DNA of 47,959 bases from the NCBI GenBank assembly GCA_015039365.1, contig WION01000404.1:1-47959 (forward strand), in the 5' to 3' direction. Below, piece after piece: positions 1 to 10,848 of the stretch (its first letter is position 1; every line of letters starts with the position of its first letter). The DNA is from Amanita rubescens. Taxonomy: Eukaryota > Basidiomycota > Agaricomycetes > Agaricales > Amanitaceae. The position numbers and the translations under genes were made by a program. The notes below the pieces were generated by a model that ran no database searches, was not told the origin of the DNA, and worked only from the letters and a program-made list of their open reading frames with translations.

Positions 1-430
1 AAGATAACCAGTTATGTAACCGGACTGTAACTGGAAAAGACCAATAACCGGTCCCTGGTTAAGCCAATTCTGTGTTAGACCGGTTACAGGTTACAACCAT
101 TTCAAAAGACCGAAAAAGACCAGTTATAACCGGTTATAACTGGTCTTTGGCAATTGTTCTGCACTTAGTAACATGATTGGTGTACTAGATGTTATCAGCT
201 TTATAATGACTCTGGGATCAAGGAAAATAGTGGAGAAATGAGTGAGATACAGTGAAAATAAGTTTAGAGCTAGTTTGATTCTTCAGCATTTATTCCTTGC
301 TTAAATAGGGGTTCCATATTAATCCAACATAGCTTATGAATGTACTTTAAGGATGGGCTAGTATGTCATATGTCACAATTATTCCTAACCCTCAGTTATT
401 GAATCAGTGGCCAAGAGTTGGCCAATGAAA

Positions 431-487
431 GAGTGCCAAAGAGAGTGCCAAAGAGAGTGCCAAAGAGAGCACCAAAGAGAGTGATGC
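431..487. repeat. 12-bp tandem repeat, about 4.5 copies
   Basis: The unit GAGTGCCAAAGA is repeated head to tail with one variant copy (GAGCACCAAAGA). It lies inside the hAT-like filler and has no apparent coding role. Confidence 0.8.
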
Positions 488-635
488 AGCCACACAGCCA
501 CTCCTGTTGGAATCTGAGATGATTTTACAAGCACACCACTGTTTTGTTCTGACCCTTTTTCATTTTTGTACTATTGTTAACTGTTAACTTGTGTAATTAC
601 AGTAGATAATGCATCATTCTGCTCTCTATGGCTGA

Positions 636-757
636 CTCCGCCCATTGCAGTGTTGCAATGGGCAGAGTATTTTCCTATTTTTTTGGATGATTGGGACATT
701 GACATGTAGGATAATCTGAAGATGGAAATAGAAAATACTCCGCCCATTGCAGTGTCA
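636..757. repeat. Short inverted repeat, MITE-like
   Basis: TTGCAATGGGC(A/G)GAGTATTTTC occurs at 653-674 and as its reverse complement at about 727-748, separated by about 50 bp of AT-rich DNA. The word CTCCGCCCATTGCAGTGT is present as a direct repeat just outside the left arm and in the right arm. A third partial copy (GTGGAGTATTTTCC) follows at 764-778. The arrangement suggests a roughly 110-bp MITE or a rearranged one; I did not find a clear target duplication. Confidence 0.45.
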
Positions 758-1629
758 TGATCAGTGGAGTATTTTCCTATTTCTTTTGATGATTAATTTC
801 ATAGCTCCAGTAAGAACACATCCCATATACCTTCACACATTTTCTGCAGAGATTTTATAGTGTACAACCAGTCCTATGACCAGTCTAGACCAGTCCAGAC
901 TGGTCATGTAACTGGTTAAGGTTTTAACTGGTCATAACCAGTCTTTTAACCGATTTAACTGATTGTAACCAGTTACAATTGGTCCAGTTAAGGTTACAAG
1001 CAACTGGGAGCATTTGTAACTGGTTAAGGTTACAGGTTACACCCAAAAAAGGCAAAAAGACCAGACCGGACCAGACTTTAAAACACTAGCTACCATTGAA
1101 CCATCAGCAACCTCAACTTCCTACAACAGACCAAACTACACTGACTATCACATTCAGACTTGTCTGAAAAAAGTATTTTGCAAATATCTCAAGTTTGGCT
1201 TTATTTGGTCCCCAAATCCCTACATGCCCTAGATCACATGATTTTTCTGCATTTTTAAAGTATTTTTGAGATTTTATTGCAAGCATAAATAACACCAAAC
1301 AATACCAAACAACCATCCACAGCCCCTCCAAACTCATACCTTCAAAAAATGCTGTCCAATGATGCCCATATTGTTTATTTTGTGCAAACAAACATAAACA
1401 AATGCAAATATCTACTTTGGGAACATTTTTAGCATTTTTCAAAATCTTATCAGATTGTTATCAGAATCCTATAGGAATCCCTGATTCCTATAGGACTCTT
1501 ATCATACTGGGGGGGAGTGTAAAGTACTGCATAGAAGGCATAAATAGGCAATGTCCAGTCATGATGAAGGCGCTCTACAAGACCGATAATGGTGATAAGT
1601 CCAATATATATCAATAGGGATAAATCTGA

Positions 1630-1944
1630 CTAACCTAGCTTAGCCTGTTCATCTTCATGCTTATTGACGGTATTGTTTGTTGTATCTTCAAGATCAATTA
1701 CATCTGGCTGATCAGGAGTGAGCTGGACGGATGTAGAAGACATAGTGGGAGTGTGATCATCTTCAATAGGTGAATTGGGGATATGATCTGCCACCAACGG
1801 TGTCAATAAGCCTGGTGAGCTTACACTTGCCCTCTTTTTGCCTTTCTTGCTAACTGCTTTACTAGATTTCTGACTGAGGTCGTTTGCCTTGCGCTTGAAG
1901 CTCAGTGTAAGTTTACAGCCAGAGCGAGATGTGCCTGAGGCCAT
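1630..1944 (-). CDS. Orphan first exon of an unrecognised basic protein
   Basis: A genuine ATG at 1944 opens a 104-codon frame rich in Ser, Lys and Thr, with a lysine-rich patch (KAVSKKGKKR) like a nuclear localisation signal and an acidic VIDLED stretch further on. A TATA-like tract lies about 45 bp upstream on the minus strand (1982-1996). A possible splice donor (GTTAGT) overlaps the end at 1634, so this may be exon 1 (1635-1944) of a longer gene. Whatever followed would run into the TIR element ending at 1528, so the gene is probably interrupted. I do not recognise the family; a transposon-encoded protein is possible given the setting. Confidence 0.3.
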   Translation of the reverse strand: MASGTSRSGCKLTLSFKRKANDLSQKSSKAVSKKGKKRASVSSPGLLTPLVADHIPNSPIEDDHTPTMSSTSVQLTPDQPDVIDLEDTTNNTVNKHEDEQAKLG

Positions 1945-2111
1945 TCAAGAATGGGTCTGTTGTGAGGACTATAGATCTGGGGCTACATATATATATTACC
2001 AATGCCTAGGTACTATACAGTTTATGATGGCCACTACAGTACCATGTGGTGCTACTGGCAACCAGCTGCCTTGTATACCTAGCAAACACTTGCCCTCAAG
2101 CTGAGTGGCGG

Positions 2112-2598
2112 TGTAACGAGCCGGTTCCGGCTACGTTGGAACTGAACACCGAAGCGCACCGCATTCCGATTCTCGGCATCACATCACGCATCACGGAAGC
2201 TTCCGAAGTCAAACCTTCGCGCCAACGACCTTCGGCCACATTCCGACAGGGCCATTCCTGCAACTTGAGCAATATTCGAACGCAACGGGGCACCTAGACG
2301 CGCACGGACCAACGGACTCGGAGGAAGGCTCATCGCAGGTAAGCCTCATGTCCTCGTAGTATATATACGGCATTGTCTGTAGTAGTTGGACATCAAATAT
2401 ACAGCTGGTCTCACTTCCGCTCTCTTTCTCGTTCCCTTGTATCCGATTTCCGTTCTCCTTCTCGCTCGGTGACTCGGTCACCGTTCCATTCCTTCCCCTT
2501 CGCTCTCGGCACTCTATCGCACTTAAGCACTTCGGTCAGACCTCCGTAGCCCCTTTGGCCGAACACTGTTCCACGTCGGCCTTCTCTTTATTGTTTCA
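2112..2598 (+). repeat. 5' LTR of gypsy element
   Basis: 487 bp, TG...CA termini. It is colinear with 12150-12636 without indels by my reading, at about 98% identity. It holds a TATA-like motif (GTATATATAC, 2359-2368) and, upstream of it, a consensus-like splice donor sequence CAGGTAAG near 2336. Confidence 0.95.
2359..2368 (+). promoter_or_regulatory. TATA-like box in the gypsy LTR
   Basis: GTATATATAC inside the LTR is the best candidate core promoter of the element; transcription would start roughly 30-60 bp downstream. The same motif is intact in the 3' LTR near 12397. Confidence 0.45.
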
Positions 2599-2600
2599 AC

Positions 2601-2618
2601 TGGAGCCCACCGCGAGGG
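2601..2618 (+). other. Candidate primer-binding site of gypsy element
   Basis: TGGAGCCCACCGCGAGGG starts two bases after the 5' LTR and begins TGG, complementary to the CCA tail of a tRNA. I cannot name the tRNA from sequence alone. Confidence 0.5.
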
Positions 2619-2631
2619 GCTCTTAGGTCTG

Positions 2632-3961
2632 CACCCCAGCCATTCGTCCTCACCGTCCTGCAGCGCAGAAGGCATCGGAAAAGTTTCCATCTCAGTTAGG
2701 CCCACACCGAGCTAGGCCCGCTGAACCTCAGCCAGGACCATCCAGCCGACCTCACGTTCCTTGGTCTTCTCGGAAGCCGACTACTCCTCAGCCTCCGCCC
2801 CCTGCTCCTGAACAGCCTCAGCCGGACCCACCGACAGATCCTCCATCATCCGATCTCTCTACTAGCTCAACCGACGAAGACTTGCACCTTCTGGGAACAT
2901 TTCCCCTACTGATCAGAGATCCAACACCTGCTGACCTTTCCTCGTTTCTAGACCTATCCGCACTCCTTGCACCGCAGTCTCCTTCACTTCTTGGCACCTC
3001 GACTCCGAAATCACTTCAACCGGCTCATTCACAGCACGTGCCCACTGCTTTTAGTCTATTTCCAAACTTGCCACCGCTCTCGCCCTTGACACCGATACCT
3101 GATCCGCTTACCCCTGAGCCAACCCGTCCTGCCTCACCGCGTCCTGCCTCACCTCGTCCTGCATCCCGTCCTACCTCACCTACCCCTACACCACCTCCGC
3201 CTACACCATCTCGTTCTCCCTCACCTCCTCCTACCAAAAGCAACATGGCTACCCCGACCCGTATGCCTATCCAGACCAGCAAAGAGGCACCCCGATTTCA
3301 GGGTGCCGCAAGCGGTCTTGAACGCTACCTCGAGGACATTGAGATGACTTGCGAAGATTGAGAACGCTCCGGAGATGCCGAGCTTGTTAAATGGGCGATC
3401 TATTACACAGACGAGAAATCCTCCGAAACTTGGACAGCCACCAGGGATGCGCTAGCAGAACCAAAAGCTTGGGACGACTTTAAGAAAGCGATCCGCGAGA
3501 TCTACCCCGAGGCACAGCCTGATCGACGCCACACCATTGCAGCATTGCGTACCATCACCGATCGCTACTCATCCCAGACCATTACCTCTGAGACTACTCT
3601 AGCCAAATACCACAGGGAGTTCTCCGGCACTGCTCAGTACCTCATAACTAAACACCGCATGACCGGCCGTGAGGCAAGCATCATGTACATGTCAGCCTTT
3701 GCTTCTGACATCAGGCCCGATATTACTACTCAGCTCACGATCAAATGCCCGGACGTCAGACCCGACGATGGCTACGATCTAAAGGAAATGAACAGCGCCG
3801 CACAATTCGTTATCAGCTCCAGACCTGCGATTGCACTCCTTGCAGCTACCACACCTCCCACGCCTGCACCAGTCGCCCATCCAAAGGAAAAGAAAAAGAT
3901 ACACCCGCTTTCAAGTTCCGCTCACCGATCGATGACACAACCGCCGCCCAGCGAATCATAG
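2632..3961 (+). pseudogene. gag: gypsy gag, broken by an in-frame TGA
   Basis: The frame opens after a TAG near 2629 and encodes a Pro/Ser-rich N-terminal part (PASPRPASPRPAS repeats near 3120-3170), then a capsid-like alpha-helical part containing AIRELYP-type residues. The frame is interrupted by TGA at 3359-3361, where the same frame continues with ERSGDAELVKW, so CGA to TGA explains it. No in-frame ATG precedes position 3244, so the true start may lie in a spliced leader exon or have been lost. Around 3887-3900, in an A-rich stretch, the protein-like signal moves to the frame one base back, leading into protease. Confidence 0.8.
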
Positions 3962-4599
3962 ACCATCTTCTCAGCCTACCTGTGACCCTAGCCGCTAAGG
4001 ACCTCATTGCAATATCCCCGGCCGTCCAAAAAGACTTACGTCAATTGGTTACCGCCAAACGCGTTGAATCCGCATCTAGCAATGAGGTCTCCGCCACTGA
4101 AACCGAGCCCCCGGAAGATGATCCGATCGATGTCCTCATGGCCACTACTAAGCCTATCGAGACCCTCCGAGTCGTAGACGGTACTTTCAGCGGATCCGTC
4201 AAATGCGAATGCGTCGTCGACAACGGCTCTCAGATAATAGTCATCAGAAAGGACAAATGGGAACGCACAGGCTCCGGCTATTCCGCTTCTAGGCGCATCA
4301 TGATGGAAACCGCTAACGGCACATCGAACTGGACCCTTGGCATCACCGAAAACCTCACCCTGACTATCGGCGGATTACTGGTCCAAGTCCAAGCATACAT
4401 CGTGGAAGACGCACCTTACGAAGTTTTACTCGGCCGCCCATTCTTCACCCTGCTCTCCGCCGTCACCCGCGACTACCCCAATGGCAACCAGGACATCACG
4501 ATCACCTGCCCCGAATCTAAAACCTCCGCCATCCTTGTCACATGCCCGAGATCGTCCCGCAGCACATGCGGAGCACATACCATCAAAACGGGTTTTTAA
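3888..4599 (+). pseudogene. gypsy linker and aspartic protease
   Basis: This frame, -1 relative to gag, begins with a linker typical of basidiomycete gypsy polyproteins (SPIDDTTAAQRIIDHLL, then PVTLAAKDLIAISPAVQ). The retropepsin follows, with the active-site region CVVDNGSQIIVIRKD (DNGS in place of the usual DTG or DSG) and the second conserved patch EVLLGRPFF. The frame stops with TAA at 4597-4599, and the reverse-transcriptase frame is again one base back, so there is a second frame change between about 4545 and 4600. Whether these are programmed shifts or indels cannot be told from one copy. Confidence 0.75.
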
Positions 4600-6094
4600 T
4601 TGTCGATGAATTGCCCACACGGAGACGAGACGCTCGGAATCCGCAGTCGCCCACCAAACATGTCAATAATGAAGAACTGCCAAACGTACATACAACTACG
4701 CCGCACATACACGATATCACACCCACAACCATCTTTAATCAACCGACGATCACTAATCCCGCTGACCCCGATGCCACTACACCAACGCCCGAAACTACTG
4801 ACGCGCCGACCGTTTACACAGTTGGAAAGGGAGACAACCCATACCACTTGTCGGAGGAGCATTTCTTGGACATGTTGACCGCACCCAGAATGATTGGTAA
4901 TATACTCTTACCTTACAACGGACATATCAGTACTACAGAGCTCGAATTTAATTTTGTCCCCGCCGCCGAAACACTAGCATATAAGAAAGTCGCCAACCGA
5001 ATTAAGCCAGTCGCTACCACGCTACCCGAGAAATTCCGAATTATCCACCACATACCATCCAATCCCCTCGCCGATCTCCCTACCCTTCCGACACAGCCAC
5101 CGGACTTTACCCCAGGAACCCGATACACCGAAGAACGAATGCAGGCACAAAATATCAACCCCACTGGATTCTTAACTGCCGAAGAAGAAAAGCTCATCCA
5201 CCATCTGATCCGCATACACGAAGAAGGCTTCGCATGGACCGAAGCAGAGAAAGGGAAGTTCTCCGACGACTACTTCGACCCCGTGGTGATTCCGACCATT
5301 GAACACGTGCCCTGGACGCTAAAGAACATGCCGATTCCGCCTGGCAAATACAACGAGATCGTACGCATCATCAAAGACAAAATCGCTTCCGGAGTCTACG
5401 AACCGTCCAGCTCATCCTATCGGTCCCGCTGGTTCTGCGTTTACAAGAAAGACGGGAAATCATTGCGCATCGTCCACGACCTACAGCCGCTTAACGCCAT
5501 CACTATCAAAGACTCTGGACAACCGCCGAACGTAGAACTGCTCGCCGAGTCATTTGGTGGGTACTCATGTTACGCTACCTTTGATCTGTTCGTCGGTTTT
5601 GACCAGCGCCGCCTTGCCACCGAATCCCGAGATCTTACGACCTTCCAAACGCCTCTCGGTACCTTCCGCCTCACGTCTATTCCGATGGGATACACCAACT
5701 CGATGCAGATCCAACACGGCGACCTCACCTATATCCTTCAAGACGAAATTCCGCATGTCACCAAACCCTTCGTCGACGACTGCCCCTGTAAAGGACCGAA
5801 AACCCGCTACAAGCTCCCCGACGGAACCTTTGAGACCATCCCCGAAAATTCTGGCATCCAACGCTTCGTATGGGAACACATCCAGAACATTAACCGAGTT
5901 ATCCAACGTGTCAAACACGCCGGTGGAACCTTTTCCGGAAAGAAGTTGTTTTTCTGCATTCCAGAAGCTATCGTCGTCGGACACAAATGCACTTACGAAG
6001 GATGCCTTCCGGACGACTCATGAATCGAAAAGATCAAGAACTGGCCTATCCCCGAATCTATCACTGAAGTTAGAGGCTTTCTAGGAACTATGGG
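4542..6094 (+). pseudogene. pol: gypsy reverse transcriptase, interrupted
   Basis: The RT core is recognisable: WFCVYKKDGKSLRIVHDL, the motif A region FDLFVGFDQR, IPMGYTNS, and the catalytic box as FVDD (near 5770). A TGA at 6021-6023 interrupts the frame, which otherwise continues as IEKIKNWPIPESITEVRGFLGTMG, the normal connection into RNase H. CGA to TGA restores the expected Arg. Immediately after codon GGG the DNA is split by the TIR element starting at 6095; the protein resumes at 8576. Confidence 0.9.
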
Positions 6095-8575
6095 AGGTCT
6101 TTACTGTCCCCCCCCTATTCCGATCGGAGTCCGATCGGAGTCCGAGGAGTCCTATAGGAGTCACATCGGAATTTATTACAAATAAGATTACATTAACATT
6201 ACAAATTTTTTAACACTACATTTTTCAATCGGACTGGTATCGGATGAATAGGAAGCCTTCCGACGGACTCGAATAGGACATAGGACTCTAATAGGACTAT
6301 TCCTATAGGACTCCGACAATTCTGCGCTTTTTAATGTAGTCTTTGTAGTCTCATTTGTAATACTACCATTTGCCAAGAGTACTGTGTGACCGTGGGAAAA
6401 TTTGGAAAAAAAAATGTGAAAAATGCAGAAAAATCATGTAATCAGATTAGTGTGTAAATGAACATGCCAAACAATGCCAAACTCAAGTTATTTGCAAAAT
6501 ACTGTTTTAAACGCTTCATGTTAAAAAATTGAATGGCTGCCAAAAATCTTGAAAAATCTGGAAAAATCATGCGATCAGATTAGTGTGGAAATTAACATGC
6601 CAAACAATGCCAAACTCAAGATATTTGCAAAATACTGTTTTAAACACTTCATGTTGAAAAATTGAAAGGCTGCTAAAAATCTTGAAAAATCTGGAAAAAT
6701 CATGTGATCAAGATGGTGCAAGAATCATGCTCTAGAACAGAGCCAAACCCAAGATATTTGTAATTTATTCTTCAGATATAATGGAGAGAAAATTGATAGG
6801 TTGCCAAAACATCTTGTGACTTTGTACAAGGGCCCCTGGTTATGTTGATAAGACAATTGAACCACTGGGGGTGTGGGGTCAGAGAAACTTCAAACATATT
6901 AGGTAAAACAATAGAATATCATAGTCTTAGGTTTGAGGCAATTCTGGAACAGAGCATGGACAACTGTAAAGTTATAGTACTAGTAAAGGTGAGACTGACT
7001 GATATTGGCCTAGGCACTGTACTTAACTTCAAATTACTAATAGTACCTGTGATTGGAGGTAGCTGATAATGATCCATAGTAGGGCACTCAGTGTGGCAGG
7101 TCACAGGCACCAGATGTCACTGCCACTGTGATTGGAACTTGAAGTTGATACTAGCCTATTACATGTCACTGAGCCACCATTCTGTTACTAATAGTATTGA
7201 CTCCCACATTATGCATGCCTGATTAGTTTTGGAAGTGACAGACCCACTTATGTATCTCTACTTACTCATCATCAAATTATCTATCATTGTCCACACTCTG
7301 TTCAATTTCTATCATCACTGTTCTCTTAGTATTTGAGTTAACCATTGCTGAGTTAACTTTGCCACCGTATGCTTCTAGTGTGGAAGCTTAGTACATCAGC
7401 TAACACAGCAAAAGTCTGATCACAGACTTGTCTGATGTTATCTGATGCTTAAGTGTCTCTCACTGCTCAGATGGTTAGATAGTCTGAAGACAAGTCAGAC
7501 AACTTATGAAACACTGTCTGTCAGACAGTCAGATAATCTGTGTGTCAGCATCTGTCAGTGCCTATTAGATAGTCAGACAACCAGACAATTAGTGTGTTAG
7601 CATCTGTCAGTGCCTGTCAGATAGTCAGACAGTCAGACAATTATTAATATGCTTCTAACAACCACAGCTCACTGTGCCATACCATCCGACCAAATAACCA
7701 AGAACTCATCTCCACCTGCTTTCACCCCTTGACTTCAATACATACATAATCACAAATCCCTCATATTTACATACCTATGACAAATTGACAATCATAGGTG
7801 ATTGGTGGTGAGTCATTGGTTGTTGCTGGCAACAAACATGTGGGATTGTGGAACTAAAACTAGATCATCACTTCAACTGGCACTCTGCACTGCACCTCCA
7901 GCAGCCACTGCCATGTGCATGTTGCCAATGTCCTTGACCTCAGCAGCTACTCACCACTCAAGTCACATTACTGAAACTGACTTTCACCACTGCCAGCCCT
8001 TTCTAACTGATCACACATACTACATTGACTCATCATCACCAGCCAGACACACCCAAATTGTGTTGGGTTCAACTATGGCTTTGCAGGTGGTCACATGGAG
8101 TGGTGATACATTCCTTTACATTTACCTAGAATTTGGCTCAGATTTGTGTCCTAATTCTTGCATGACCTTGTGTGCATTTTTCAAGATCACACTTGCATCT
8201 GAAAAGTATTTTGCAAATATGTCAAGTTTGCCATTGTTTGGTTTTATAATTCTTATATAACCTGGATCACATGGATTTTCCGCATTTTTTTCAGTATTTT
8301 TTTGAATTTATTCTGCAAGTTAAAGATACCTAATATAAATAAACATAAATAAACAATACCAAACATGGTTCCCTATTTTTAAGGATTTTGGATTTCTTTT
8401 GCAAGTTAAGATGCCTAATATAAACAAACATAAACAAACAAAGCCAAACATGTTTCCTACCATTTTACCTTTTTTTACATTTTATCAGAAAGTGATCAGA
8501 GTCCTATAGGAGTCCTATAGGAGTCCTAGGAGTCTGTCGGAGTCTAATCGGACTGGGGGGGGAGTGTAAAGTACT
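6095..8575. mobile_element. 2.48-kb non-autonomous TIR transposon inserted in gypsy pol
   Basis: GGAACTATGGG is duplicated exactly on both sides (6084-6094 and 8576-8586). Ends are AGGTCTTTACTGTC8 on the left and, reversed, AGTACTTTACACTC8 on the right, followed by TCCGAT and repeated GGAGTCCTATAG. Long subterminal inverted repeats (CAAAACTGTTTTAAACG and CAAACTCAAG arms at 6460-6680 against 8190-8260) extend inward. Removing the element plus one duplication joins the pol frame perfectly. No transposase frame is visible, so it needs a helper. An 11-bp duplication would fit Mutator-like elements better than hAT (8 bp), but the superfamily is not proven. Confidence 0.9.
7520..7643. repeat. 52-bp tandem repeat, 2.4 copies
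   Basis: Unit starting GTCAGACAGTCAGATAAT and containing GTGTGTCAGCATCTGTCAGTG occurs at 7520-7571 and 7572-7623, then partially at 7624-7643. It sits inside the TIR element. Related CAGACTTGTCTGATGTTATCTGATG words precede it at 7405-7450. Confidence 0.8.
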
Positions 8576-10738
8576 GGAACTATGGGCACCATCCGCATCT
8601 ACGTCAAAGACTACGCCGAACACGCTCGCTCACTCTCGGAACTCCTACGGAAGGGTGTCGAGTTCGAATTTATTGGTCACCATATCGCCGCCTTCGAGAA
8701 CCTCAAGCTCATCGCTATCAATTGCAGCGCCATCCAAGGCATCAATTACGAATCACTTCTCGAGGTTATCCTAGCCGTCGACTCATCCTGGTACGCTGTC
8801 GGCTACTGGCTATCGCAGATCGGTCCCGACAAAAAGCGCTATCCGAACCACTATGGATCTATTACCTTCAACGAGCGAGAACAACGATACTCCCAGGCCA
8901 AACTCGAGCTTTACGGACTCTTCCGCGCACTTAAGGCTACCCGGATATTCATCATCGGCGTCAAAAATCTTGTAGTCGAGGTGGACGCTAAGTATATTAA
9001 AGGAATGATCAATAACCCGGATATCCAGCTGAATAACACGATTAACAGATGGATAGCAGGAATTCTCCTCTTCGACTTCAAACTTCGCCACGTCTCCGCA
9101 AAGAAGCACACTCCCGCCGACGGATTATCTAGGTGCCGAGTATCCGAAGAGGACGAGCCTCCAGACGACTCCAACCCGGACGACTGGATTGACGAAGCTA
9201 ACGCATTCTGTATCGAGGCCGCCAACTGGACTTTCAAGCCGCACCTCACCGCCACATGCTACGCCACCGGAACTGACGGCCCCGACATATTCTCCCGATC
9301 CGAAAAACAGCTAGCCCGAGACACCGACATACTCAGGATTGAAGCCTACCTCAAAAACCCGCAACGGCCGCCTGACATGTCAGCCGATCGATTCCGACAA
9401 TGGCTCAACAAGGCCAAGCGATTCTTTATTCAAGGCGACCGACTCTGGTACTGAGACGATCACTGCCGACACAAGCTCGTCATCCTCAACGATTCAAAGC
9501 AACTACAGATCATACAGGAAGCACACGATGACACCGGACACAAAGGCATCTTTGCGACTCGCACTCGTATCCGAGACCGTTTCTGGTGGTCCTCCCTTGA
9601 CTACGACGTTAAGTGGTACGTCCGAATGTGTCATAACTGCCAGATCCGAAACGCCCAATGCCTACACATTCCACCGACTGTTCCAGAGCCCGGAGGTCTC
9701 TTCCGAATCGTACACATGGACACCATGAAGATGCCAGCATCCGGCGGATTTACCTACATCACGCAAGCAAGATGCTCTCTCTCCGCATGGCCCAAGTACA
9801 AAATGCTCCGCTCCGAAAACGCAACAGCTATCGCCAAGTTCATATTCGAAGATATTCTCTGCCGCCACGGAGCCATAGAAGTCATTGTCACTGACAACGG
9901 AACGCCATATGTAGCTGCTCTAGAAGTCCTCCGCCACCGATACGGTATCAACCACATCTGAATATCCCCGTACAACTCACAGGCCAATGGCATCGTTGAA
10001 CGCCGACATTTTGACGTCCGAGAATCTCTCATCAAAGCAGCCGACGGTAAACCCGAGAAGTGGAGTCAAGTCACGCCATCCGTATTCTGGGCCGAGCGCA
10101 TTACGATACACCCATCTACCGGCTACAGCCCATACTTCATCGCCCACGGAACCGAGCCGACGCTGCCCCTCGACATCTCGGAAGCCACTTACCTTTGCCC
10201 GCCAATTACATCCGAGCTCTCGAGACAGGACTTGCTCGCCCACCGTGCCCGACAGCTACAGAAACGTCCGGCCGATCTCAAAATCATCCGCGACAAAGTC
10301 TACAAGTCCCAGCTTAACGCCGTTCGCAAGCTTGAGCAGCGCTTCCAGCATACGATCAAGAACTTCCGCTTCAAGAAGGGAGATTTAGTCCTCGTCCGTA
10401 ATAACAAGATCGATATGGAACTCAATCGTAAAACAAAACCCCGGTACCTCAGACCGATGGTTGTTATCCAGAAAACCCAAGGAGGATTGTACATACTCGC
10501 CGAGACCAATGGAACCCTTTCTAAGTTACGGTACGCAGCCAAATGTTTAATTCCTTACCGATCACGCAGTATTGCACCGGGTGAGCGGCTTTCACAATTA
10601 CTTAATAGATCCGATGAGGAGCTTTATACGATGACACACGACTCGCCCGACGAAGCCTCCCTCGCTGACGGCGATGGTGATGGTTTCATTGATGAGGCAC
10701 TAACGGAGGTCGATGACCTACCCGAGTCTGAACTCTGA
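8576..10738 (+). pseudogene. pol: gypsy RNase H and integrase, with two in-frame TGAs
   Basis: The frame resumes with GTMGTIRIYVKDYAEHAR, then RNase H (LAVDSSWYAVGYWLSQ, LELYGLFRALKATR, VEVDAKYIKGM). A TGA at 9452-9454 follows RLWY. Integrase has the zinc region (EAHDDTGHKG ... CHNC), the first catalytic Asp in IVHMDTMKM, the second in IVTDNGTPY, and the Glu in ANGIVERRHF. A second TGA at 9959-9961 lies in NHI*ISPYNSQANG, where family members have Arg. The C-terminal module (GDLVLVRNN ... RYLRPMVVIQ ... GGLYILAE) resembles the GPY/F domain with Arg for the usual Gly. The terminal TGA is at 10736-10738. Confidence 0.9.
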
Positions 10739-10848
10739 ATGCTCCGAGGATATGCATATAGTTTTCGCTACAAAGTACAGGTACATTCGTTTAATCACTT
10801 CTTATTACAGGAGCCCGTGACGAGCACCGAACCCGAGTCCTCCGAATC

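Larger units (their letters stand above)
1..1088. mobile_element. Non-autonomous hAT-like element, right end, cut by window edge
   Basis: The sequence ends in ...ACTTTAAAACACTA at 1088; reversed this reads TAGTGTTTTAAAGT, which fits the YARNG start of hAT terminal repeats and resembles the TAGTG terminus of the hAT at 13002-24654. Two clusters of short inverted motifs (ACCGGTTATAAC, AACTGGTC, GACCAGT) at 1-150 and 860-1080 flank about 700 bp of AT-rich filler, as in subterminal repeat arrays of hATs. No coding frame is convincing. The left terminus is not in the window, so the 8-bp target duplication (expected GCTACCAT, 1089-1096) is untested. Confidence 0.4.
1..1528 (+). mobile_element. Right part of a TIR transposon, same family as 6095-8575
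   Basis: The right end, a C/G-run followed by GAGTGTAAAGTACT at 1528, matches the right end of the complete element at 6095-8575. The subterminal arm from about 1130 to 1528 (AAAGTATTTTGCAAATAT, CAATACCAAAC, repeated CCTATAGGA) also matches 8190-8575. The left end lies outside the window, so the copy is partial. I see no transposase in the visible part. A hAT-like element appears to be inserted within it (see 1-1088). The flanking target duplication would start GCATAGAAGGC at 1529 but cannot be checked without the left side. Confidence 0.6.

Noticed and set aside
430..490. CRISPR-like repeat array
   Set aside because: The 12-bp units are contiguous with no spacers, and the DNA is eukaryotic; it is a simple tandem repeat.
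1889..2297. Plus-strand frames across the gypsy 5' boundary
   Set aside because: They straddle the LTR start and antisense the candidate exon at 1630-1944.
7802..8260. A 152-codon plus-strand frame inside the TIR element
   Set aside because: It runs into the subterminal repeat arm, has no recognisable domain, and its composition is that of non-coding AT-rich DNA.
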